Origin: Mycobacterium gordonae
GTDB taxonomy: Bacteria > Actinomycetota > Actinomycetes > Mycobacteriales > Mycobacteriaceae
Length of the DNA stretch: 64,000 nt
Direction: 5' to 3'
NCBI RefSeq assembly: GCF_002101675.1
Contig: NZ_LQOY01000244.1
Location: 1-64,000 of the forward strand
Shown here: one piece after another, positions 57,160 to 64,000 of the stretch
How positions within the stretch are numbered: the stretch's first letter is position 1
Layout: every line of letters begins with the position of its first letter
Made by a program: the position numbers and the translations under genes
Notes under the pieces: model-generated
Database searches by the model: none
The model's input: only the letters and a program-made list of their open reading frames with translations
What the model was told of the DNA's origin: nothing

Positions 57160-57215
57160 GAGCAGACGCAGAAGCCCCGTGGAGCGCACGCTCCCGGGGG
57201 CTTTTGCGTCTGCTC
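57160..57215. terminator. Long hairpin, terminator candidate (copy 2)
   Basis: Arms 57160-57186 and 57189-57215 pair over most of 27 bp, with about four mismatches and a 2-nt loop. Outer part GAGCAGACGCA and CGTCTGCTC are the same as in the hairpin at 11603-11658. Here it lies between two same-strand genes, just 5 bp after the aldolase stop and 20 bp before the amidohydrolase start. It may therefore act as an attenuator or processing site rather than a full terminator. Confidence 0.75.
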
Positions 57216-57220
57216 GCGGG

Positions 57221-57994
57221 TCAGGTGAGCACATCGGGGTCGGCCTTGATCGTCGTCCGTGCCGCACCCGCCCAGTACACGTCCGCGGCGCGCTCGATCA
57301 GCGAGGCGCGCATGCCCACCATGTCCGACCACTTCATCTCGGACGGCGCGATGCCGGTGAGCATCACGTCGTAGGCCAGCCGGCACACCCGCTCGATGGA
57401 TGCCGCCCGGTAGACGGCTTCGGCGAGATTTCGGCCGGTGGCGATGACACCGTGGTTGGCCAGCAACGTGAGGTTCGCGCCACCGATGCCGGCCGCCAAT
57501 TCGGCTGCACGAGAGGGTGTGTCGATCTCACCGTCGTACTCCTCGACCAGGCTCATGTCGTCCAGGAACAGTGATCCGGTTTGATGGACCAGCTCGGGAA
57601 GCCGGCCGAGCGCGGCCAGCACGCAGACGTAGTAGGGGTGATTGTGGATGACGACGCGAGCGTCCTCTCGGACGCGGTGCAGTTCGGTGTGAATATGGAT
57701 GGCCGGCGTCACATCCCAGCGACCCCGCAGCACGCGGGCATCGGCATCCACCTCGCAGATGTCCGACGCGGTCAGTTCCTGCCACCACAGCCCCCACGGA
57801 TTGACCAGCATGTCGGTCTGCCCGTCGCGCTGCCAGGTGATGTGTCCGGCCATGTTCTCGGCGAACCCGATCGAGGCGAGGTGACGAAAAGCCACGGCGA
57901 GCGCCTGCTCGTCGGACAGTTCCACCCCGATCGGCGGCACCACCGACGGCGCCCACACCTCCAACCCGCCGCGCCGTACTCGGGGAGCGTTCAT
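57221..57994 (-). CDS. Class II aldolase/adducin-family protein
   Basis: The 257-residue protein has His-rich metal motifs of the family: IHTELHRVR (100-108 region), VIHNHPYY with His117 and His119, and LLANHGVIATG. AGHITWQRDGQTDMLVNPWG gives the phosphate or substrate loop. Members cleave or decarboxylate sugar or ring-derived acids with Zn or Mn. The ATG overlaps the stop of the ligase gene (ATGA), so the two are co-translated. The hairpin at 57160 lies just downstream. Confidence 0.88.
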   Translation of the reverse strand: MNAPRVRRGGLEVWAPSVVPPIGVELSDEQALAVAFRHLASIGFAENMAGHITWQRDGQTDMLVNPWGLWWQELTASDICEVDADARVLRGRWDVTPAIHIHTELHRVREDARVVIHNHPYYVCVLAALGRLPELVHQTGSLFLDDMSLVEEYDGEIDTPSRAAELAAGIGGANLTLLANHGVIATGRNLAEAVYRAASIERVCRLAYDVMLTGIAPSEMKWSDMVGMRASLIERAADVYWAGAARTTIKADPDVLT

Positions 57995-59700
57995 GAAGCG
58001 GCCTCCGTCCTGGCTCGAAGCTTCTCGCGCAGTTCACCTTTGGCCACTTTGCCGCCCGAGGACCGGGGCAGTTCGTCGACCACGATGAGCCGCTCGGGAA
58101 GTAATTCCTTGGAAACCCCCAGTGCCAGCAGATGATTGACGAGTTCCGGTAGGTCCAGGGTGTGGGATTCGACGAGTTCGGCGTACAGACAGACCTTTTC
58201 GCCGAATACCGGATCGGGCATCGGAACCGCCGCGGCCACCGCCAGCGCCGGATGAGTCATGGCTGAGTCTTCTACCTGCGCCGCGCTGATGTTCTTGCCG
58301 CCCCGCACGATGAAGTCGGAAGTGCGGCCGGTGACGCTGAGGTAGCCGTCGGCATCGATCTCACAGATATCACCCATCCGCATCCAGCCGTCGCGGGTGA
58401 ACAGCCGGTCATGGTCGCTCCCCCCTTCCAAACCGCTGAGATAGCCGAGGCTGGTCGCCGGACCGCGGCACGCGGGCTGGCCGCGCCCGGTCTCCGTGAC
58501 GTCGCGGTCGCCGTCGAAGAGGCGGACCTTCATCTCCGGGACGATCCGGCCGCCGGTACGCAGACGATGGTGCCGGGTGTCGTGCAGCGTGGTGCCGCTG
58601 AGCATCCCGGTTTCGTTGGAGCCGTAGAACTGCAGAATCTTGGCTCCGGTGACTTCCTCGAATTCCGCGGCCGGCCGGTACGGCAGTGCCTCGCCACCGG
58701 CGAACACCACCCGCAGCGAACTCAGATCCGTCTCGCGCACCAACGGTTCGGCCATGAGCATCGTCAATTGGGTACTGACACAGCACAATACGGTGACCCT
58801 GTGGCGGGCTATCGCCTCACACGCCGCGCTGGTCGAGAACCGCGGCAGCAGTACCGTAGTGGCCCCCAGGTAGATCGGGGTGGTGTGGCTGGTCCAGATC
58901 CCGAAGCCGAACGGCATCGGAATCACCGGCAGGACAACATCTTCGGACGTCAGGTGGCCGTTGGCAACCGCCTTCTGATGGAAATAGTGCCAACGATTCT
59001 GGGTATGCACGACGCACTTGGGCAGCCCGGTGGTCCCGGATGTGGAGTTGATCAGGAAGACATCGTCGGGGCCGAGTTGCGACCGGGGGCGCGGCGTCGC
59101 GGCGGGCGCTTCGACGTCGAGTCGCAGGTCCACACCCTCACCGGCTAGCACCTGCGCCGCTACCGGTAGCGTCGCGGCCACCTGGGCAGCGGCGGCGCTG
59201 CGCTGCTGATCACTGATCAGGACTCTTGGTTCGGTGACATCCAGCAGATGGGCGACCTCGCGGGCGCCGGCGCGAGCTCCGATGCCCACGACGACGCCGC
59301 CGCAGCGCTCGACGGCGACGAATAGGACATGGATAGCGGCGGTGTCGCCGTGCCACACCGCAACCCGGTCACCCCTGGCGACCCCCCAGCCGGCCAATTG
59401 GCCGGCCAGCCCGTCGGCGGCGGCGTCAAATTCGGACCAGGTCAGGGCACCGACGGGATGGTCGATGTAGGCCACCCGATCCGGTGACCGTCGGGCGTTA
59501 CGGCGGACGGCGTCGGACAGCGTGGTGTCAGTCCACCAGCCCGCCGCGCGGAACGCCGCCGCGTCCCCGGCGGAGAATGCCGGCGACCGCATGATGCTGA
59601 GCGCGCCGGCGGCCATATCCGAATGATAGGAAAGCCGGTGGTGACGCAGGTCACCGGCTGCCGACTGCCCGACTCGCTGACCAGCATTCCAAGAATCCAT
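57991..59700 (-). CDS. AMP-forming CoA ligase (benzoate/aryl-CoA ligase-like)
   Basis: I choose the start at ATG 59700 (MDSWNAGQRVGQ), with GAAAGG upstream; the frame is open to 59757. The 569-residue protein has the ANL ATP loop STSGTTGLPKCVVH, the hinge GWMRMGDICEIDADGY with VTGRTSDFIVRGGKNI, and the catalytic Lys in SSGGKVAKGEL. The middle (PMPFGFGIWTSHTTPIYLGA; YGSNETGML) recalls aryl-CoA or dihydroxybenzoate-AMP ligases. It begins a minus-strand operon with an aldolase and an amidohydrolase. The exact acid is not known. Confidence 0.88.
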   Translation of the reverse strand: MDSWNAGQRVGQSAAGDLRHHRLSYHSDMAAGALSIMRSPAFSAGDAAAFRAAGWWTDTTLSDAVRRNARRSPDRVAYIDHPVGALTWSEFDAAADGLAGQLAGWGVARGDRVAVWHGDTAAIHVLFVAVERCGGVVVGIGARAGAREVAHLLDVTEPRVLISDQQRSAAAAQVAATLPVAAQVLAGEGVDLRLDVEAPAATPRPRSQLGPDDVFLINSTSGTTGLPKCVVHTQNRWHYFHQKAVANGHLTSEDVVLPVIPMPFGFGIWTSHTTPIYLGATTVLLPRFSTSAACEAIARHRVTVLCCVSTQLTMLMAEPLVRETDLSSLRVVFAGGEALPYRPAAEFEEVTGAKILQFYGSNETGMLSGTTLHDTRHHRLRTGGRIVPEMKVRLFDGDRDVTETGRGQPACRGPATSLGYLSGLEGGSDHDRLFTRDGWMRMGDICEIDADGYLSVTGRTSDFIVRGGKNISAAQVEDSAMTHPALAVAAAVPMPDPVFGEKVCLYAELVESHTLDLPELVNHLLALGVSKELLPERLIVVDELPRSSGGKVAKGELREKLRARTEAAS

Positions 59701-59786
59701 AAAGAACCTTTCAAGGGCGGCCGCGGACCCTGATATCGCCCAGAATTCACCGGGCACCCACCGACTTCAGGAGTCCAGGGACCGTC

Positions 59787-60677
59787 ATGGCCATTGTCGA
59801 TTCACCGACCCACTACCACCCGCACCCGCCGACCGGCTTCCGTGACTTACCCAGGCGGCACCCGTGGGAGATCGCGCTGCTCGTCCTGGTGATCGTTTCC
59901 AGCGTTGTGCTGTACCTGGTCGCGTGCGCGGTAGTGCTGTACGGCAAGGTCAGCCTGCTCTGGCTGTCGGTGCTGGCCACGCCTCTCGTGCTGTTCCTCG
60001 CCCGTGGGCTGAATTATGGCCGGCAACGGACAAGCGGCGTGAAGATGTCACCCACCCAGTTCCCCGAGGGCTACTGGCTGGTCGTCGAGGCCGCGCAGCG
60101 CTTCGGGCTTGCCGAGGTGCCGGACGCGTACGTCGTGCTCGGCAACGGCCAGATCAACGCCTTCGCCAGCGGTCACGGCTTCCGCCGCTATGTCGTGGTC
60201 TACAGCGACCTGTTCGAGATCGGCGGCCAAGCCCGCGATCCGGAGGCGCTGGCCTTCGTCATCGGGCACGAGGTCGGCCACATCGCGGCCGGGCACGCGT
60301 CCTACTGGCGGCAGCTCAGCCAGCTTGCCATGAAGATTCCGTTCCTCGGCCAGGCCCTGTCGCGGTCGATGGAGTACACGGCCGACAACTACGGCTACGC
60401 GTTCCGGCCGGAAGGCGCCCGCCGTGCCATCGGCGTGCTGAGCGCGGGCAAGTACCTACTGCGGTGGGTCGACTTCGACGGCATGGCCGACCGGGCCGGC
60501 TCGGAAACCGGGTTCTTCGTCTGGCTGGCCAATGCGCTGGCGTCGCACCCGGTGAACACCTGGCGCGCGTCGGCGCTGCGCAACCGGGCGAGCGCGGGCG
60601 CCCTGTTCTTCCGGCCCAAGCAGCCGATGGTCACACCGCAGTGGCCCGCGCCGGGCAACTCCCCCTGGCCCCGGTAA
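59787..60677 (+). CDS. M48-family (HtpX/Ste24-like) membrane metalloprotease
   Basis: The 296-residue protein has two membrane segments (ALLVLVIVSSVVLYLVACAVVL; SLLWLSVLATPLVLFL) and a zinc-protease domain with HEVGH at 161-165. A third ligand Glu lies in SMEYTADNYGYAF, and GQINAFASGHGFRRYVVV is typical. M48 proteases degrade or mature membrane proteins. A small membrane protein gene follows after 6 bp. Confidence 0.9.
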   Translation: MAIVDSPTHYHPHPPTGFRDLPRRHPWEIALLVLVIVSSVVLYLVACAVVLYGKVSLLWLSVLATPLVLFLARGLNYGRQRTSGVKMSPTQFPEGYWLVVEAAQRFGLAEVPDAYVVLGNGQINAFASGHGFRRYVVVYSDLFEIGGQARDPEALAFVIGHEVGHIAAGHASYWRQLSQLAMKIPFLGQALSRSMEYTADNYGYAFRPEGARRAIGVLSAGKYLLRWVDFDGMADRAGSETGFFVWLANALASHPVNTWRASALRNRASAGALFFRPKQPMVTPQWPAPGNSPWPR

Positions 60678-60683
60678 CCGGCG

Positions 60684-60932
60684 ATGAAGACGAAACTGGT
60701 CGTGCTGCTGACCGGCTGGGCCGTCGCGGTGGTCCTGCTGCTGCACTATCTGACGCTGAGCCGGGCCGGCCTTGCGGTGGACTGGATGCTCTACCTTGGA
60801 CTCCCGGTCACCGCCGCCGGAGTGCTGTTCGCGCTACTGCTGGCGAACGTGGGCGCCGGTTGGGAGACCAAGACGATCAGCGTCGGTCAGCCGCTCTTGA
60901 GGCGAATCTTCCAGCGCACGAAGCCGAGGTAG
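60684..60932 (+). CDS. Small two-segment membrane protein
   Basis: The 82-residue protein starts at ATG 60684, 6 bp after the M48 protease. It has two hydrophobic segments (LVVLLTGWAVAVVLLLHYL; YLGLPVTAAGVLFALLLANV) and a basic tail (RRIFQRTKPR). Its 3' end overlaps the last 46 bp of the convergent Rv1747-like gene. No family is recognised; the spacing suggests that it belongs with the protease. Confidence 0.55.
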   Translation: MKTKLVVLLTGWAVAVVLLLHYLTLSRAGLAVDWMLYLGLPVTAAGVLFALLLANVGAGWETKTISVGQPLLRRIFQRTKPR

Positions 60933-63466
60933 AAGATGCTGAGCACCACCAGCATCGCCATGTCGAACGTCCACGCCCCGGCTGTGTGCTTCCAGTGCGA
61001 GTCCTTCGGAACCTGCGGAACCGGACATAGTTTGGTCAGATCGATGGTCGACGCCGACGTCGCGAAGCCCCATCTCGCCGGGGTGACCCACGACATCTGA
61101 TCCAGCCCGAAGCGGTTGGTGACCGGGATCATGCCGCCGGAGAACACCAGCTGCGACATCACCGCCACCACCAGCAGCGGCATGATCTGCTCACTGGTCT
61201 TGGCCAGGGAGGACAGCACCAGACCGAGCATCGCCGAGGCGACGGTCGTCGCTGCGATGTCGACGTACAGCTCGAGCGCGGGACTTCCGAGCACGACGGC
61301 GCTGGCCTTGGGGCCGGGCTTGCCGAGCAGCGCGATCACCGTCACGATCGCCGACTGAACCAGCGCCAGGATGGTGTACACGCACACCTTGGCCAACAGG
61401 TACGCGGTGGTGGACAGTCCGACCGCCTGCTCGCGCAGGAAGATCGCCCGCTCACCGATCAGGTCGCGAATGGTCAGCGCAGTACCCATGAAGACCGCGC
61501 CGACGTTCAGCAACACCAGGATCTGGGCCGGTTCGGTGGGCGCGTCACTGGTCAACGGCGGGGCGTTGAAGCCGACCTCACCGGGCACCGACATGGACAA
61601 CGAACCCATGATGAACGGCAGTATCGCGAGGAAGATGAAGTAGCCGCGGTCGGAGATGATCAGCCGCAACTGCCGGCGGGCGATCGTGGAGAACTGCCGG
61701 ACCAGGCTGGTGTGGGCCGCCTCGCCCAGCTCGGCGGGCTTCTCCGTCGGTGGTACCGGCGGGGGCGGCCCGGTCTGCGCCAGGTAGCGGGCCTTGGCGC
61801 CGTCGGGATCCTCGGCCACCGTGCTGAAGATGTCGGCCCAGTTGGTGGTTCCCATCGACGGGCCAATCTGGCTGGGCGGTCCGCAAAACGCCGTCTTGCC
61901 CCCGGGCGCCAGCAGCAACACCTGGTCGCACACGTCCAGGTAAGTCAGCGAGTGCGTGACCACCAGCACCACACGACCAGCGTCGGCCAGCTGCCGCAGC
62001 ATGGTCATGACCTGGCGGTCCAGCGCCGGGTCCAGCCCGGACGTGGGCTCGTCCAGGATCAGCAGCGACGGCCCGGTCAGCAGCTCCAGTGCGACCGAAG
62101 CGCGCTTACGCTGCCCGCCGGACAACTTGTCGACCCGCGTCTCGAGGTGCTTGGTCATCTCGAGTTCCTCGAGCACGCGTGCCACCACCTGCTCGCGGTC
62201 CTCTTTGGTGGTATCGGGCGGCAACCGCAGCTCGGCCGCGTACATCAGCGCCTGCTTGACCGTCAGCTGGCCGTGCACGACATCGTCCTGCGGCACCATG
62301 CCGATCCTGCTGCGCAACGAGGCGTACTCCGCGTGCACGTTGTGTCCCTCGAACGACACCGTGCCGGTGGTCGGATGGGTATATCCGGCGACCAGTTTGG
62401 CGAAGGTCGACTTGCCGGCGCCCGAGGGACCGATGACGGCGGTGAGCATGCCCGGACGCGCTGTCAGCGAGATGTTGTCCAGCAGCGTCTTGTTGCCCTC
62501 GATCGTCCACGTCACGCCACGGACGTCGAGGCCGCCGGTGCGGGTCTCCAGCAGGCTCTCTTCGCGCCGTGACAGCGCGCCGTTGGCGAAGACGAGGTCG
62601 ATGTTGCCAATCGTGACCACGTCGCCGTCACGCAGGATCGCGGATTCGACGCGGGTGCCGTTGACGAACGTGCCGTTGATGCTGCGGTTGTCCCGGATCT
62701 CCGTCCCGCCGGGGGTCGGGATCAGGGTGGCGTGGTGGCGGGAGGCCAGCACCTCGGGGATGACGATGTCGTTATCGTCCGCGCGGCCGATCTTGACCGC
62801 ACCGGGTGGCAGGTCGCCCGCCTTGCCCGGTCGCAGGATCTTCATCATCGAGGTCCGGCTGCCCGCCTCGGCGGTGCGACCGATCACCGGAGGCGGCTGG
62901 TGTTGCGCCGAAGAACGGTAGATCTGCGGTGCCGGCGGCTGTTGCATCGGCTGCGGACCCGACGGGTAGCGGGGCTGCGGGCCCGACGGCGGCTGGCCGG
63001 CCGCGGGCATGCGCGCGGTGGACGGATGCTGTTGCGGCGGGGCGCCCCAGTTGGCGCCGCTCGGCGGCCCGCCCTGGGCCGGGATGGGTCCGCTGGGCCG
63101 CGACGGGATCGCCATGGCGGTCGTCGCCGGCGGGCGTCCTACCGAGCCCTGGTTGCGACGGCCGACTTCGAAGTCCAGCGCCGGTCCGTCCGGGTTACCG
63201 ATATTGACGCGCTGACCGTCCTGGATGTCGACGACCGGCACTCGGCGGTTGTTGACGTACAGCCCGTTGAGGCTGCCGTTGTCGATGGCAACCCATCGAC
63301 CCTGGTCAAAGCGCAGCAGCAGGTGTACGCGCGAAATCAGGGGATGTGCGACACGGACATCCGCGCGCAGATCACGGCCAATGACTACGTCGTGGCCCGC
63401 TGCGAAGGTGCGTTCGGCTCCGTCGTACCGCACGGTCAGCACCGGCGGGGCGGCTGTTTGGGTCAT
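60887..63466 (-). CDS. Double-FHA ABC exporter, Rv1747-like
   Basis: The start is ATG 63466 (MTQTAAPPVLTVRYDG); the frame is open for ten codons more. The 859-residue protein has FHA domain 1 (about 10-105: VVIGRDLRADVRV, ISRVHLLLRF), a Pro/Gln-rich linker with several Thr, FHA domain 2 (KIGRADDNDIVIPEVLASRH) and an ABC ATPase (Walker A GPSGAGKST, signature LSGGQRKRAS, Walker B LLILDEPTSG). A six-segment membrane domain completes it. It closely matches M. tuberculosis Rv1747, which is regulated by the kinase PknF through its FHA domains and exports envelope lipids. PknF is not encoded upstream here. Confidence 0.94.
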   Translation of the reverse strand: MTQTAAPPVLTVRYDGAERTFAAGHDVVIGRDLRADVRVAHPLISRVHLLLRFDQGRWVAIDNGSLNGLYVNNRRVPVVDIQDGQRVNIGNPDGPALDFEVGRRNQGSVGRPPATTAMAIPSRPSGPIPAQGGPPSGANWGAPPQQHPSTARMPAAGQPPSGPQPRYPSGPQPMQQPPAPQIYRSSAQHQPPPVIGRTAEAGSRTSMMKILRPGKAGDLPPGAVKIGRADDNDIVIPEVLASRHHATLIPTPGGTEIRDNRSINGTFVNGTRVESAILRDGDVVTIGNIDLVFANGALSRREESLLETRTGGLDVRGVTWTIEGNKTLLDNISLTARPGMLTAVIGPSGAGKSTFAKLVAGYTHPTTGTVSFEGHNVHAEYASLRSRIGMVPQDDVVHGQLTVKQALMYAAELRLPPDTTKEDREQVVARVLEELEMTKHLETRVDKLSGGQRKRASVALELLTGPSLLILDEPTSGLDPALDRQVMTMLRQLADAGRVVLVVTHSLTYLDVCDQVLLLAPGGKTAFCGPPSQIGPSMGTTNWADIFSTVAEDPDGAKARYLAQTGPPPPVPPTEKPAELGEAAHTSLVRQFSTIARRQLRLIISDRGYFIFLAILPFIMGSLSMSVPGEVGFNAPPLTSDAPTEPAQILVLLNVGAVFMGTALTIRDLIGERAIFLREQAVGLSTTAYLLAKVCVYTILALVQSAIVTVIALLGKPGPKASAVVLGSPALELYVDIAATTVASAMLGLVLSSLAKTSEQIMPLLVVAVMSQLVFSGGMIPVTNRFGLDQMSWVTPARWGFATSASTIDLTKLCPVPQVPKDSHWKHTAGAWTFDMAMLVVLSIFYLGFVRWKIRLKSG

Positions 63467-63639
63467 CGCAACCAACTTTATCGGCAGGGACGCCAACTAA
63501 CGAAGCGGGACGTCAGATGTAACCGGGCGGGCCTGGTCAGCCGCACGCGGTGGCCCCCGAAGCCGCTGCGAACGCTGACTTTTCGATCTGGTGAACTCTA
63601 TCCTTCAATCCGCTGGCGTATCCGGCCGAAGGAGAGAAC

Positions 63640-64000
63640 TTGACCACCTTATCCGACGATCTGCGCACGTTGAGCTACGAAGCTTTCGTGTATTTCTACC
63701 CGCTGGTCACCATGGACGTCACCCGGTTGCAGGCGTTCAATTCGGCCCCCGGCTCGCGGCCCGGTTTCGGCCCGCCCAACCAGTTCTCCCACCTGCGGGA
63801 GTTTCCGCCGGCAGAGTTCCGTTCGGTGGTGCGGCCGAATTTCGACACGCTGTATTCGATCGCATGGCTCGACCTGACGAACGGCCCGGTCAGTCTGCAC
63901 GCCGACGACACCGACGATCGCTTCTACATGCTGCCGATGCTGGACATGTGGTCCGACGTGTTCGCCAATCCCGGCAAGCGGACCACCGGGACCGGGCCCC
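63640..64000 (+). CDS. DUF1254-family protein (5' part)
   Basis: The start is TTG 63640 with AAGGAGAG upstream. The 120 visible codons read through FVYFYPLVTMDVTR, GFGPPNQFSHLREFPPAEFR, VVRPNFDTLYSIAWLDL and FYMLPMLDMWSDVFANPGKR, the conserved N-terminal pattern of DUF1254 proteins. The 3' part is outside the window. DUF1254/DUF1214 proteins are widespread in mycobacteria and poorly characterised. The gene is divergent from the Rv1747-like gene; the 173-bp gap holds no other gene. Confidence 0.87.
   Translation, partial: MTTLSDDLRTLSYEAFVYFYPLVTMDVTRLQAFNSAPGSRPGFGPPNQFSHLREFPPAEFRSVVRPNFDTLYSIAWLDLTNGPVSLHADDTDDRFYMLPMLDMWSDVFANPGKRTTGTGP

Overview
The window is chromosomal DNA of high GC content from a Mycobacterium, most likely a slow grower of the tuberculosis/kansasii/marinum side of the genus. 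The evidence is two PE_PGRS genes, a PPE protein with a PE-PPE serine-hydrolase domain, an MmpL-type transporter, a WS/DGAT acyltransferase, an MgtA-like mannosyltransferase, a FabG3-like hydroxysteroid dehydrogenase, a FadD1-like ligase and an Rv1747-like double-FHA ABC exporter. I see no rRNA, tRNA, insertion sequence, prophage or CRISPR array.

Layout. 1-1457: the 5' part of a PE_PGRS gene (minus). 1552-2778: a class III CoA-transferase, divergent from a long plus-strand catabolic operon at 2999-11598. That operon encodes a mycofactocin-type SDR, E1 alpha and beta of a 2-oxoacid dehydrogenase, a stand-alone 79-residue lipoyl/biotinyl domain, a crotonase-fold protein, an acyl-CoA synthetase, a Rieske oxygenase and a KstD-like flavoprotein. 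It ends at a long hairpin shared with a convergent second crotonase. 12584-15292: a methyltransferase, a TetR regulator and an unrecognised 408-residue protein, linked by a repeated palindrome TGGACA-NN-TGTC. 15293-23653: a cyclase/ATPase/LuxR regulator, a small membrane protein, a P450-ferredoxin pair, a tandem YbjQ-like protein, a small unknown gene and a membrane adenylate cyclase. 23750-30485: a WS/DGAT acyltransferase and FAD monooxygenase pair, divergent from a large LuxR regulator with a membrane ABM-domain protein behind it. 30482-34188: an SDR and an MmpL transporter.

34414-45549: a membrane protein, a DUF4344-like lipoprotein, an MgtA-like glycosyltransferase, a crotonase/TetR/iron-alcohol-dehydrogenase group, a small secreted protein, a TIM-barrel isomerase-like protein, a remnant of a Gfo/Idh/MocA oxidoreductase, a FAD oxidoreductase, the PPE hydrolase and a tiny exported peptide. 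46017-53542: TetR and FadD1-like ligase, an NYN/OST-HTH protein, a small membrane protein, an SDR, two alpha/beta hydrolases and FabG3. 53779-64000: a second PE_PGRS gene, a CBS protein, a ligase/aldolase/amidohydrolase operon (minus), an M48 protease, a small membrane protein, the Rv1747-like exporter and the start of a DUF1254 gene.

The main theme is catabolism of CoA-activated, probably cyclic or lipidic substrates: ligases, crotonases, SDRs, oxygenases and the KstD-like enzyme. Mixed in are envelope functions and several local regulators. The points most worth following up are the MmpL protein, which lacks the Asp-Tyr pair in both halves; the operon with E1 subunits and an orphan lipoyl domain; three crotonases that all lack both hydratase glutamates; and the TetR palindrome regulon.
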